Assembly: GCF_029168945.1 (NCBI RefSeq)
Contig: NC_083601.1
Span: forward strand, 17,264,160-17,328,159
Length of the DNA: 64,000 bases
From: Cannabis sativa
Taxonomy: Eukaryota > Streptophyta > Magnoliopsida > Rosales > Cannabaceae
Direction: 5' to 3'
Positions 23,420-34,362 of the stretch are shown piece by piece. Below the pieces are notes generated by a model. The model saw only the letters and a list, made by a program, of their open reading frames with translations. It did no database searches and was not told the DNA's origin. Each line of letters opens with the position of its first letter. The stretch's first letter is position 1. The translations under genes and the position numbers were made by a program.

Positions 23420-23611
23420 TTAGGCCCAGTTGTTTTTCAAGCCCAGCCCACTAAATTTTCAGTATGAAGATGAAGAAGACTCTACTGAGCTTCAAAGTTA
23501 TGTCTACGGCCACCACCATTTGGGTTCCTCTGACAGCCGTATTTGGATCCCAGAGAGACCGGTTTCCTTCATTTTGTCAAGTACCATAGTCTCGGCAAGG
23601 ATTTCATCCTG
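23420..23611 (+). pseudogene. dapF: Diaminopimelate epimerase first exon with promoter remnant, frameshifted (unit 1, copy a)
   Basis: The leader at 23421-23460 carries GGCCCA and tandem AAGCCCAGCCCACTA, the TGGGCY-type site II motifs usual in housekeeping plant promoters. The exon from about 23500 ends in a segment that translates to [16 protein letters not shown] and then GTAAAT, a plausible donor site. F-x-K-Y-H-x-L-x-x-D-F is the N-terminal signature of DapF, the plastid lysine-pathway enzyme that epimerises LL- to meso-diaminopimelate. The upstream ATG is out of frame with this signature because of a short deletion relative to the copy at 35435. The next DapF exon is absent. Unit 2 has it at 42258-42449. 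Confidence 0.75.
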
Positions 23612-23813
23612 GTAAATTTGAAAATGGAGCTAAGTTTGTTCATCTCTCTTTTCGATTTTTCATCTAAAGGGATTTTTGTGGGTTGATAATAGGAAATTGA
23701 GAATTATGATGGAGATTTCGTGTCTTGTTTTGATACTATTTCACTATTATTATGCTTAATTGATTCTGTACTGTTTGAAAGATGAAAAGTTTGTTTATAA
23801 TTTCATATTTTAG

Positions 23814-23873
23814 ATGTGTGGTAATGGAGTACGATGCTTTGCCCGATTTATTGCCGAGCTTGAGAATGCATCG
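23814..23873 (+). pseudogene. dapF: Isolated diaminopimelate epimerase exon with the active-site cysteine (unit 1)
   Basis: A 60-bp block flanked by TTTTAG and GTAACA, i.e. acceptor and donor, translates to MCGNGVRCFARFIAELENAS. C-G-N-G-x-R-C-F-A-R-F is the DapF signature holding one of the two catalytic cysteines. The glycine-rich exon that should precede it, and all later exons including the second catalytic cysteine, are missing, so no enzyme can be made. Unit 2 has the same block at 42652-42711. Confidence 0.88.
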
Positions 23874-23930
23874 GTAACATATTTACATACTTTATATTTA
23901 TATGTATATGTATATATATATATTTATATT

Positions 23931-24687
23931 GTTGGTTTGAATCAGCTTGACGACATTGATACAGACAAGGTAGCTTTTACTGTCTTACACTAAATATTCT
24001 GTTGATTTTGCATTCTATTAGAATGAAGAAAATCTAAGTTTTATTCTAATATTTGATCACAAAGGTCACTACACCAGTGCCTAGTTCTTTGCTTTAATAC
24101 TACTTTATTTTTCTTATAGAGAGACTTATCTACAATTTTACATGGTAACATGGGATGCATCGAGAATTGTGTAATTCTAGATATCTATTGCATATTTCAT
24201 CACAGGAATATGTCATGATTGTTGCGTCTTTCTCTATTCTGGTATGGGATTAAACTGGTCTCAAGTATTCGAAACTTATCATTTTGTATTTGAAGCCTAT
24301 AATATTCTGACCTATCACATTATTTTTCAGAGTTCTGGCGTTGGGTCATGGCCATTATCTTTGGCCCTCTTCATCAGTTTTGTATTGGGTACTGCTTATT
24401 CAATCAATGTGAGGTTATGTAATCTCACATAACCTTTCATAGACAATGCCTAATAATCAGCCGTTATTTTGAAAAATATGACTTGGTTATTTCTCAAACT
24501 ATGACAAAAGTTTAAGGTGGAAACTTGACAAATTTGATTCTCACTTGGTACTTGGTAGCTTTAACACCTTTCATGTCAGGTGTCCCTTTTGAGATGGAAG
24601 AGATTTGCTTTAGTTGCATTGCAGCAATGTGCATTCTTGCTGTTCGAGCAGTGATTGTTCAACTAGTTTTTTTCTTCTTCACATTCA
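23931..24687 (+). pseudogene. VTE2-like / aromatic prenyltransferase gene fragment, four exons, broken (unit 1)
   Basis: Four blocks match consecutive parts of plant UbiA-type homogentisate phytyltransferase-like enzymes. 23931-23969 encodes VGLNQLDDIDTDK, the first Asp-rich NQxxDxxxD motif that binds the prenyl diphosphate through Mg. 24206-24241 encodes EYVMIVASFSIL. 24331-24408 encodes a GSWPLSLALF...LGTAYSIN membrane segment ending at GTGAGG. 24580-24687 encodes LLRWKRFALV and CILAVRAVIVQL with an extra 5 bases between them. Introns between the last three keep AG and GT borders. The frame break, the missing residues before EYVMIV and the loss of the 3' half (second Asp motif) make it a pseudogene. 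The family includes tocopherol and specialised aromatic prenyltransferases; which one is not decidable here. Confidence 0.8.
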
Positions 24688-25626
24688 GGCTATGTTATAA
24701 ATTATGTCTGATTTATCTTGTTGCGAGCCAAGTTGAACTTTAGATGTCTATTTCTACGCATACTCTGCACCATCCTAACATTCTTATTTCTTATGCCCAA
24801 AGCTGATTGTCTTCTTATTTAATCAAATTTTAATATGATGAATTTTCATAGATATGGGAATCGAGGGTATAATTTACATTTTCATAGCATAAATAAATAA
24901 TGCAAAAAAATATGAGATTAAAAAATAACTAAAGGTTTGCACTTAAGGTAAGGGTATTAGGTAGAAACATAAGGTTTTTGTTTACTTGTGAATTGTTTGT
25001 GTTTTCTGACGTTCAGGTACAATGGAAAGTAATGGGTCGAATTTCCAAAAGCCAAAGATCCGTTGATCTGTTCGTTGATTAGTTGTAGTTTGCCAGAACC
25101 TAGAATATTGATAATTGAATTACTTGGGCATTTATAACAGTGATTAAGAGCTGCTCTAAATTATATATAAATTCATCACAGAACTCTGCTATAAATTGTG
25201 TAGCGAGATGTATTGCCCACTCATTTATTACAGAATAATTGATTTGCTTGATTGTGATATCATACGATATAATATGATTGTCTTAGAATTGTTAAGGCCA
25301 TTATTGATAATATTGAATATATATGGCTTATTACTGCTTGATAGTTGATTGATTGTTTGTTTGCTTTATGTGATTACCTGCATATTTCTTTTACTGGGTT
25401 TAAAAGCTTAATCCCCTTATTTTCCCGTCGCAGAAAAAAGTAATTGAAGTTAATGGACCTCAAAGGCAGTGTATGTGCTCGTTGGGGATTATATGACAAG
25501 TCATCCTAGAAATTTGCTCCACTTATATTTTTATATTTAATTAATTAATGTTGTTGCTACACTATTTTATATTATATATTAGATATTTATTTATATTTTA
25601 AACTATATGCACATTATAAATTACTT
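24688..25626. other. Unassigned region following the prenyltransferase fragment (unit 1)
   Basis: No gene is recognised. A TTCAG-bounded block at 25017-25075 and another after CGTCGCAG at 25435 look like possible exon starts, but their short translations match nothing I can name. The unit 2 counterpart is 43520-44458. Confidence 0.4.
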
Positions 25627-25935
25627 GGCGTTTGGTTGGGAGGAATAAAAATATAGGAATAGGAATGGGAATGGGAATGGGAATAGGAATGGAATGGAAT
25701 AAAATTTAAAATAGATAAAAAAAATTGATAAAAAAATAATTAAATTTTTTTTCTTGTTACATTGGAATGGTCATTCCTTCCTTTTTAAAATGGAATAGCC
25801 ATTCCACCAAAATGGTGGAAAGAGCATTCCATTGGAATGCCATTCCAATACTTTAAAATGCAACCAAACAAAGGAATGGAATGAAAATTATTTCCTTTCC
25901 ATTCCATTCCATCTTATTACCTCCAACCAAACGCC
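25627..25935. mobile_element. 309-bp MITE with GGCGTTTGGTTGG ends, only in unit 1
   Basis: The termini GGCGTTTGGTTGGGAGG and CCTCCAACCAAACGCC are inverted repeats. The interior is built from GGAATGG and GGAATAGG runs and their complements. Unit 2 runs from AAATTACTTAG to TATTTAAAGG without it (44451-44471). The ends resemble Tourist/PIF-Harbinger MITEs, but the target duplication is unclear, so family placement is tentative. Confidence 0.8.
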
Positions 25936-26058
25936 ACCTAGTATTTAAAGGAAAACGACTGTTTTCAATTTATTATTGTTATTTAAATTATTACAAATAT
26001 CAATTATAATCAGATAATATATAGTACCACAACTTAGTTACTAATTAATGTAATCACG

Positions 26059-26359
26059 GAATTTGGTTGGAGGTAATGAATTGGAATGGAAAAGAAATAA
26101 TCCTTATTTCATTTTTTTATTTCGTTGTATATTAAAGTGTTGGAATGTTATTTCAATGAATGACATTTCCACCATTTTAGTGGAATGATTATTTTATTTT
26201 TAAATGTAAAGAAAGACTATTCTAATGCATGATGAGAAAAAATTTAATAATTTTTTTTATCAATTTTTTTATGCATTTTAAATTTTATTCTATTTCATTC
26301 TTATTTCTATTCCGATTCTTATTCCCATTTTTGTGTTTTTATTCCTTCCAACCTAACGC
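26059..26359. mobile_element. Older degenerate copy of the GGAATGG-type MITE (unit 1)
   Basis: The left end GAATTTGGTTGGAGGTAATG and the right end CTTCCAACCTAACGC resemble the ends of 25627-25935, with GGAATGG motifs inside. It is more decayed and is present in unit 2 at 44581-44882, so it predates the duplication. Confidence 0.65.
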
Positions 26360-26892
26360 AAGAGTTTACAACGTGACTAAGAACATTTCCAATTATTTAG
26401 TGGTGATAATTATTACCCTTTCCATATCATAGTCAAAAGTATGTAGCAAGGTAGTTTATAGTATGTAGCAAGTGGCCCTATCTGTAGGTTGATGAATGAT
26501 AAGGTGGTCTTTCAGCTAGTGGTATGGAATATTATCAAAGATCAAGGTAATCTTTAGAGATTTATCTAACAGAGTCTTTTTCTTCTGGGCAGACAAGTAG
26601 TTTGTAAAATCACTTAAGATTTATGGTCAAAGGCACAAAGCTCTTGCCAAAATTTACGATGGACTTAGCAATTTCAAGAAGTTGGTAAGATTTTATGGTT
26701 CAGGATTTTGGTGGAGATTACTTTGGAATGGTGGAGTGCTGATTATCATGTAGATAATTTGGTATGGTTGGATTTTCAAGATGTTGAGAGTCCTTTCAAA
26801 TCGTTGTTGGAAGACATCAAATTACCCGCAAAATATTTTTAGCAGTTGTTGAAAACAAAGTCGAAAAGCCTGACTTCGAAAAAGACGTAAGG
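26360..26892. other. Unassigned DNA before the gypsy insertion
   Basis: No gene or repeat is recognised. The sequence is less AT-rich than its surroundings but has stops in all frames. The unit 2 counterpart is 44883-45415. Confidence 0.4.
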
Positions 26893-26897
26893 CAAAT

Positions 26898-28147
26898 TGT
26901 TGCTATAATTTATAAACGCTACGCAAGTATACGCAATCAAGTAGTAAATCTCACACAGGTGAGGTCGATCCCACAGGGAATTGGATTAAATACCACTAAA
27001 TTATACTTATGATTCTATTCGGCAAATCGAAAGCAATTATGATTTAAAAATCGGTAAAATATGAAAGAAATTCAGAAAACTTAATAACACAATTTAAAGT
27101 TGAGCAAGATGAGACAATAGGGAGGAGAATCCTGTTGTTGTTTACCCAAAACGTTAATGCCTAATTACTATCCTATTCTTGGAGTGAATGACAGATTATG
27201 AAATAACCTAGCTCCTTTCAGATCTTCTAGATTCTAAATCACATGTTATCTAATTAATTCCTTAATTAAACTAACATGAAATCAGCATTAAGCAATAATC
27301 TACTCGTCACATAAGTCATGCAAATACTTTCGTTTCACATAGAACATTGATTATCTTAATTTTAGCATTCTCAATTCTCACTTTTCAGATTTTGAATTGA
27401 GATCATAGAGCATGCACAAGGTGATCAATCTTAAACATGAAATTAAGAACAAACTAAGATAATTTCACACACAAGAATTGAGGAATGGTAATTAAACATT
27501 AACTAGGCAAAACATTAAACAACAATCATCATCCTCCCTAAATGGGAAATTTAGTTCAGAAATAAATCCATAACCATTCCTATAGCAATATTCAACATAA
27601 ATAAATTAAAGAGGAATAAAGAAAAGAACTGTTGGTGGATGAATTCTGGATCTTCACTTGAATCTCTATGCTCTTCCTGCCGCTCTCAGCTGTGTTTTAG
27701 GGTTCCAAATCGCTCTCCCAGACTTCCAATCGCAGTTTTCTATTTATAACTGAAATTTAGGGTTCGATGGACGAAAATGCCCCTGGTCCGTACGGGATCT
27801 CGCCGCGGCCAAGCTTCCTCTCGCTGCGGCGAGATAATTGAAAATAAGGGGTCTCTCTGTATCTTTTAAATGGCCGCGGCGAGCCTCTTCATCGCCGCGG
27901 CCACTGAAGCCTCTAGATTCTCGAAATCTAGCCGCGGCCAGGTTGTGTTTAGCCGCGGCCAGATGTGCACAATTACTCAGAAATTGTGTTTTCTTCGGCT
28001 CAGCACATCTTTTAACGAATTTCTGCACCCGAGACCTCTTTTATTCCAAAGAACCTGAAAACATAGAAAACAAGCGTAATTCCGTCCCAACACAGCTAAA
28101 AACGCACATAAATTAGATCCAAAACATAGGCTAAAAATAGCCTAACA
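26898..28147 (-). repeat. 3' LTR of the gag-protease gypsy element
   Basis: TG...CA ends. A TATA-like TTATAAATAG lies near 27740-27750 on the minus strand. It contains a cluster of GCCGCGGC palindromes at 27799-27960 in otherwise AT-rich DNA. The polypurine tract abuts it at 28148. Confidence 0.93.
27799..27962. repeat. Cluster of GCCGCGGC palindromes in the gypsy LTR
   Basis: The 8-base perfect palindrome GCCGCGGC or a one-base variant recurs at least six times in about 165 bases. It lies downstream of the LTR TATA box on neither coding frame of the element. The same cluster is at 32818-32982 in the other LTR, and a diverged version is at 53360-53510. These are rare GC islands in this window. 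Confidence 0.75.
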
Positions 28148-28165
28148 AACTCCCCCAAACTGACT
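28148..28165 (-). other. Polypurine tract of the gag-protease gypsy element
   Basis: The minus strand reads CAGTTTGGGGGAGTT directly before the LTR. This is the expected plus-strand primer and it fixes the minus-strand orientation. Confidence 0.85.
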
Positions 28166-29405
28166 CTTTACTCGTCCCCGAGTAAACTAAGACTAAACTA
28201 AAAACAAACTGACAATGATAGCTAAACTTTCCAACAATTTAATTGTTACCACCACCTGCACAACTTCAATCCATCAATAACCAGAATTTCAACTTGCCAA
28301 CTCTAAGAACTAAGTTGAATGTACAATTTTACAAGTAAGTAATTCATACAAACATAAAACATCGCAATTGCCATCAATATCACAACTGTTCTAAACTTTC
28401 CAACATCCCACTAACACATGATCAATAAGTTTGAATGACATACCTCTCTCCACTAATGTTGACAAATTTCTATTTGGAATCAATAGGTCTTTTTCAGTTT
28501 ACATCGCATGGCTTAGGTACATGGGTAGGTGAGAAGTCATTTAGGCTATACTATACCATAAGCACTATTAACCAAGCAAGCCTAGACATTTATTTTGCTT
28601 TCTTTCCATATATCCCAAAAACAGAAATAAGAGATTGCAATTTTTCTTATGTGTGTACCTCATAATTTTCTTAACTTTTTTTTTCTTCAAGAAAACATTT
28701 TTTTTTTCTTTCTTCTTTTTCATAGGCACAACACACAATATTATTCTTTTTTTTTTTTTTTCAATCTCTCATTCCTACACTTTATTTTTCCACTTACCGC
28801 ACTTATCCCCCCCAAACTTGCTTCAAGGCTCATGGCATAATAAGGTATGTTCAGGGTGAAAAGAGTTTAAGATACAAATTCAGCTCAGTTAAGTGGTGAA
28901 AAATTTTTAAAACAGGCTAAGGCTCAACTTTGGGTATACTATGGTAAATATTTCTAGGTAGGCTTGAAAGGCTCAATCGTTCCAAAGAAAACTTGCCTAA
29001 ATCACTTTCCAAACAAAAATCATCAAGGATTTCGCTTCAAGAGAGTATGTCAAACAAATTCTATTTCATGTACAATCAATCATTCCACAAACCAAATAGA
29101 ACAGAGGTGATATGTGAGAATAGCAAATGTTTTAAATCTACATGAATCACTTCCTAGCACACATCCATCTTAATTCAAACAGTTGCAAGTCAAGCACACA
29201 GTTATGTTTTAATCCATTGCACAAGTGAATAACAACAATTCAATCAATCCTTCAATTTAGCTATCACACAAGACTAAAAAAACTAAAACAAACTAAACTA
29301 AAACAAATAAACTGAAAAATTTAAGTCTCCCCCCCCAAACTAAAATGCACATTGTCCCCAATGTATGAAAATAAACCAGGGTGAGAGAAACTTACCTGAG
29401 CCCCA
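28166..29405 (-). other. Non-coding 3' region of the gag-protease gypsy element
   Basis: In an autonomous element, pol would follow the protease. Here there is 1.2 kb of AT-rich sequence with long T runs (28675-28770) and CCCCCCCAAAC blocks (28806, 29330). No polymerase or integrase motif occurs in any minus frame. Confidence 0.7.
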
Positions 29406-30294
29406 TCAGAAGGGATCAAGTCCACCCTTTGCATTCAAAAGAGCCCTCGCACTAAATGAAGAAAATTTACCACCAATAGTGTTGATTTCAGAGTTTTGCA
29501 CAAGAGTAAGCTCACCTTCAGAACTACCACACATCAATCTTTTCCAACGACGCTGAATCGTTCGAAGTCGCTCTTTAGGCTTTGCTTTCTTCTTATCAGT
29601 TTTAACAAAAGAACCCTTCACCACCTCAATCTTGCAACAGGTAGGAATGTCAGTTGGGGCAAAAACATTAAAATTGACCTCTTCATCTTGGACTCGCAAC
29701 TTTAACTCCCCCTTTTGAACATCTATTAATGCTCGACCCGTGGCCAAGAATGGTCTTCCCAAAATAATGGGAATAGTTGAATCTTCCTCCATATCAAGAA
29801 TTAAGAAATCAGCAGGGAAGATAAACTTACCAACCTTCACCAGTACATCTTCAATTATGCCACGAGGATGAGTTAGAGAACGATCCGCTAGTTGTAGAGT
29901 CACTGTTGTGGGCTTTGCTTTTCCCAATCCTAGCCTTTTGAAGACAGTACAACGGCATTAGATTAATGCTTGCTCCCGCATCACATAGAGCTTTAGTTTC
30001 CACTGAACCCCCTATAGAGCATGGAATATTGAAACTACCCGGATCTTTAAGCTTGGGCGGTAGTTTCTTTTGCAAAATGGCGCTACACTCCTCAGTTAAT
30101 GCCACTGTTTCATAGTCCTCCATTTTTCTCTTCTTAGACAATATCTCCTTCATGAACTTCACATAACGGTGCATTTGTTCCAAGGCTTCAGCAAAAGGAA
30201 TGTTGATGTGTAGTCTTTTGAAAACCTCTAGAAATTTTGTAAACCGCTTGTCTAGATTGGTCTTTCGGAGTCTGCGAGGATAAGGTATCTTCAC
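29406..30294 (-). pseudogene. Aspartic protease region of the gypsy element, frameshifted
   Basis: The first part (30294-29851) has PYPRRLRKTNLDKRF, FLEVFKRLHINIPFAEAL and the catalytic region DAGASINLMP, an Athila-like version of D-S-G-A. The frame then breaks, and the protease second half continues at 29927-29406 with the ILGRPFLATGRALIDV motif. The protease would cleave Gag. It overlaps the gag stop codon and lies in another frame, and no ATG opens it, so it depended on frameshifting or is already broken. Confidence 0.8.
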
Positions 30295-31646
30295 ATGATG
30301 ATCAATGCGATCGGTGGAGACTGTTGTGGTGGTGCAGGGCTGTCAATAGTTTTCTTTTCTATTGATGTTGGAGTTGGTGCCGATTGATCTTTAACTTCTT
30401 CATTGAATGGTTGTACCACATCAGGCCCATCATAATTCTTTCCACTCCTCAAGGAAATTGCTTTACATTGCTCTTTTCCTTTTGCCTCACTAGTGCTAGC
30501 TGAATTTCCTTGAGCTTGGTTTGCCACTTGAGTAGCCAATTGTTCCATTTGAGTTTCTAGAGTTTTAATAGAGGCTCTAGTTTCCATCATGAATTGGAGC
30601 AATAAATCAGCTTGGATATTGGAGCCACTAGGACTTTGTTGTTGGTTTTGTTGGGGTGATTTCTCTGTGGTAGAACCCCGTTGGTTGTGCCCATAATTAT
30701 TATTTTGGGAGTAGTTCCCAATGGCTTTTGCTTGATCCATTGGCACATTATCCACATCTGCCTGACACTCTGAAAAGTGATGGTTGCCTCCACATATCTC
30801 ACAAATAACTTGGGCTTGTTTAGCTTGCCCTGCAATCAGCTTTGTCAAGGCCTCAACTTGAGCTGTCAATTTTGTGATGGCATCAACCTCTAGCACACCA
30901 GCTACTTTCTTAGTTTGACTCCTTTCAGTTGGCCACTGCTGATTATTTAGAGCCATCTCCTCCAATAGATCGTAAGCCTCATTAACGCTCTTTCTCATAA
31001 AAGCTCCACCATTCTTTGCATCTATCAGAGTTCTAGTGTTACCAACCAACCCGTTGTAGAAATTGTGAACCAGCATCCACTTCTCTATGCCATGATGAGG
31101 GCATTTTCTGATTAGATCTTTAAACCTCTCCCAAGCCTCATGGAGAGATTCATTATCTTGCTGATAGAAGTTGTTTATTTCTCCTCGCAGCTTTGCAGAC
31201 TTTGCTGGAGGGAAGAATTTAGATAGAAATTTTGTTGCTAAGTCTGTCCATGTTGCTATAGAATTTGGTGGCAAGGAGATCAACCAACTCTTGGCTCGCT
31301 CTCTCAGTGAGAATGGAAACAGTCTCAAACGGATGGCGTCATCACTAACCCCATTGACTTTGAAGGTCTGACATAACTCCATGAAGTTCGATAGATGCAG
31401 ATTGGGGTCTTCAGAAGGGAGTCCACCAAACTGGACTGAAGACTGCACCATTTGTAGTATGGCAGGCTTAATCTCGAAATTATTTGCATCCACTGCCGGT
31501 GGCCTGATACATGACTGCACTCCCGTCAGAGTAGGGAGAATGTAATCTCTCAAGCTACGGCCATTAGCTTGATCTTCCACGGCACCTCCATTATTACCGT
31601 TATTACCCCCATTGTTTCCAGCATTATTGTTCACATTGGCAGCCAT
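30291..31646 (-). CDS. Intact Gag of the non-autonomous gypsy element, 451 aa
   Basis: A single frame starts at the ATG at 31646, about 250 bases after the primer site. An Asn/Gly-rich N-terminus is followed by a Retrotrans_gag region (about residues 70-210) with [17 protein letters not shown] and [16 protein letters not shown] zinc knuckle [13 protein letters not shown] (C-x2-C-x3-H-x4-C, about residues 283-295) follows, then a Gln/Asn-rich tail. It forms the particle that packages RNA. This is the only open frame of the element still intact, which fits selection on, or recent origin of, a gag-only parasite. Confidence 0.9.
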   Translation of the reverse strand: MAANVNNNAGNNGGNNGNNGGAVEDQANGRSLRDYILPTLTGVQSCIRPPAVDANNFEIKPAILQMVQSSVQFGGLPSEDPNLHLSNFMELCQTFKVNGVSDDAIRLRLFPFSLRERAKSWLISLPPNSIATWTDLATKFLSKFFPPAKSAKLRGEINNFYQQDNESLHEAWERFKDLIRKCPHHGIEKWMLVHNFYNGLVGNTRTLIDAKNGGAFMRKSVNEAYDLLEEMALNNQQWPTERSQTKKVAGVLEVDAITKLTAQVEALTKLIAGQAKQAQVICEICGGNHHFSECQADVDNVPMDQAKAIGNYSQNNNYGHNQRGSTTEKSPQQNQQQSPSGSNIQADLLLQFMMETRASIKTLETQMEQLATQVANQAQGNSASTSEAKGKEQCKAISLRSGKNYDGPDVVQPFNEEVKDQSAPTPTSIEKKTIDSPAPPQQSPPIALIIM

Positions 31647-31893
31647 GATCTACGATGTTTCGGCGATTCTTTGAAACTCTTTCTTGCCTCTTGTTCTTTC
31701 GATTCCTCCTGCAAGTTTTCTCGATTTCAGGATCAACTGGTAATATGACTGTTTGTCCTTGACGGCGCATGCACTTAGGATTCCTGAAATAAATCAAGAA
31801 AATATTGCAAGAAAAAGGTTAGAAAAATCAGCAAGAGAAAATATACCAAAGTAGAAGTTAGTATAATTTTATGTAATATTAATCTTTAACAAT

Positions 31894-31911
31894 TCCCCGG
31901 CAACGGCGCCA
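31894..31911 (-). other. Primer binding site of the gag-protease gypsy element
   Basis: The minus strand reads TGGCGCCGTTGCCGGGGA six bases after the LTR. This is the site commonly found in Athila/Tat gypsy elements; the assignment to tRNA-Asp is from memory of that group. Confidence 0.85.
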
Positions 31912-31917
31912 AAAACT

Positions 31918-33166
31918 TGTTGCTATAATTTATAAACGCTACGCAAGTATACGCAATCAAGTAGTAAATCTCACACAGGTGAGGTCGATCCCACAGGGAA
32001 TTGGATTAAATACCACTAAATTATACTTATGATTCTATTCGGCAAATCGAAAGCAATTATGATTTAAAAATCGGTAAAATATGAAAGAAATTCAGAAAAC
32101 TTAATAACACAATTTAAAGTTGAGCAAGATGAGACAATAGGGAGGAGAATCCTGTTGTTGTTTACCCAAAACGTTAATGCCTAATTACTATCCTATTCTT
32201 GGAGTGAATGACAGATTATGAAATAACCTAGCTCCTTTCAGATCTTCTAGATTCTAAATCACATGTTATCTAATTAATTCCTTAATTAAACTAACATGAA
32301 ATCAGCATTAAGCAATAATCTACTCGTCACATAAGTCATGCAAATACTTTCGTTTCACATAGAACATTGATTATCTTAATTTTAGCATTCTCAATTCTCA
32401 CTTTTCAGATTTTGAATTGAGATCATAGAGCATGCACAAGGTGATCAATCTTAAACATGAAATTAAGAACAAACTAAGATAATTTCACACACAAGAATTG
32501 AGGAATGGTAATTAAACATTAACTAGGCAAAACATTAAACAACAATCATCATCCTCCCTAAATGGGAAATTTAGTTCAGAAATAAATCCATAACCATTCC
32601 TATAGCAATATTCAACATAAATAAATTAAAGAGGAATAAAGAAAAGAACTGTTGGTGGATGAATTCTGGATCTTCACTTGAATCTCTATGCTCTTCCTGC
32701 CGCTCTGTTCGTGTTTTAGGGTTCCAAATCGCTCTCCCAGACTTCCAATCGCAGTTTTCTATTTATAACTGAAATTTAGGGTTCGATGGACGAAAATGCC
32801 CCTGGTCCGTACGGGATCTCGCCGCGGCCAAGCTTCCTCTCGCCGCGGCGAGATAATTGAAAATAAGGGGTCTCTCTGTATCTTTTAAATGGCCGCGGCG
32901 AGCCTCTTCATCGCCGCGGCCACTGAAGCCTCTAGATTCTCGAAATCTAGCCGCGGCCAGGTTGTGTTTAGCCGCGGCCAGATGTGCACAATTACTCAGA
33001 AATTGTGTTTTCTTCGGCTCAGCACATCTTTTAACGAATTTCTGCACCCGAGACCTCTTTTATTCCAAAGAACCTGAAAACATAGAAAACAAGCGTAATT
33101 CCGTCCCAACACAGCTAAAAACGCACATAAATTAGATCTAAAACATAGGCTAAAAATAGCCTAACA
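31918..33166 (-). repeat. 5' LTR of the gag-protease gypsy element
   Basis: Matches 26898-28147 apart from CTCAGCTGTG against CTGTTCGTG (near 32706), CTGCGG against CCGCGG (near 32841) and one further base near 33139. It carries the same TATA-like motif and GCCGCGGC cluster. Confidence 0.93.
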
Positions 33167-33949
33167 CAAATGCAAGCAAAAAATCAAATTATCTGCAGAA
33201 TATTTTTAGCAAGTACTATAAACGAAATCATATAAATTGATTTTGAAAAAAAAAAAAATAGTACGCCAAAGCTAAGTACGAATAGAGAAATAACTGCTCG
33301 TGCATATGTTCAAGTTTATTTTAATACTTGAGGAAATAACGAGTAATAAGAAATGAGAAAGTTAATAAAACGAGCTGCAATTCATAAATCATTTAAAAAT
33401 TAAGTTGTGTAACTTAAAAAAAAATGATAAATATAAAAGTTTTATTTTTAATGACTAAACTCCACCACTTCTTGTCGAGAAAAGAAGGAAGGAATATAAG
33501 ATTAAATATAACTTGATTGGCCATTCAATCAGGCAAAAATTATCATACATATAATTAAAAACTTAGAATAAACCAAGAATAATTATCTCAACCCAAAAAC
33601 TACACTACAAGACGTTTAAATAAATTCCCACATGCACTGTCCAGATCAGCATGTAACAAGAAATACAAAGCAGGAAAAAGCTAAGAGGTCGAATCTAACA
33701 ACCTACAGACAGAACAAACAGTTAGTTGCAAAGTTTGTTAAAACTGTTGCAACTAACTCCCAACTCTCTCTTCTAATCTACAAGCTATAAATACATGCAA
33801 ATCAACACAGAACAGAAGAGAACAGATCAGAATTTCGGAGAGGAGGAGACTTACAGTGGTTAAGTCTTGGAGTCCTAGGGTTAGAGCTCGGAGATCCAAA
33901 CCAAAGGAAGACATACACAGAGAAAGAAGAAGAAGAGGATTAGCACAAT

Positions 33950-34049
<100 letters not shown>

Positions 34050-34333
34050 ATAAACACTGTAAAACACAAGAATTACCATTCTTGCCTGTGATTTGGAATC
34101 CAGCTTTGTAACTCTTTAATCTTGAAGATCCAATAGTGGAAACGAGCTTTTCTGAGGCGAGCTTGAAGAGGATGTACCCAGAAATTATTGGGGAACCTCT
34201 ATAAAATCATGGTGCACTCTTTCTCATTTTCTTTATGTTTTTTTACTATTGTGTTTATTTGTTTGTGTATGTTTCTGGAGTTTATTTTGATTTGGGAAGG
34301 GTTTGATTGTTGTGTTTCTGGGTTGAATGCAGT

Positions 34334-34362
34334 CTTCGAGTTTCTTGAGAAGAAACTCGAAG
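34334..34362. repeat. Perfect 13-bp inverted repeat with 3-base loop (unit 1)
   Basis: CTTCGAGTTTCTT, then GAG, then the exact complement AAGAAACTCGAAG. It is present unchanged in unit 2 at 46654-46682. No gene assignment. Confidence 0.8.

Larger units (their letters stand above)
26898..33166 (-). mobile_element. Recent non-autonomous Ty3/gypsy element with gag and protease only, 6.27 kb
   Basis: LTRs at 26898-28147 (1250 bp) and 31918-33166 (1249 bp) start TGTTGC and end CTAACA. They are flanked by CAAAT at 26893-26897 and 33167-33171, and unit 2 has a single CAAAT at the same point. The minus-strand interior has a primer site, gag, a broken protease and a polypurine tract. It lacks reverse transcriptase, RNase H and integrase, so it must be mobilised by another element. 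Gag and protease motifs and the primer site point to the Athila/Tat side of gypsy. The LTRs differ at only a few places, indicating recent insertion. The layout resembles the gag-only TR-GAG class but keeps a protease. Confidence 0.92.

Noticed and set aside
23814..24687. A functional prenyltransferase or dapF gene
   Set aside because: Exons are missing, a 5-base frame break is present in both units, and the second Asp-rich motif and second catalytic Cys are absent.
27744..28116. Overlapping LAAAR-rich open frames in the LTRs, repeated at 32763-33135
   Set aside because: They arise from the GCCGCGGC palindromes in both strands of the LTR, outside the coding part of the element.
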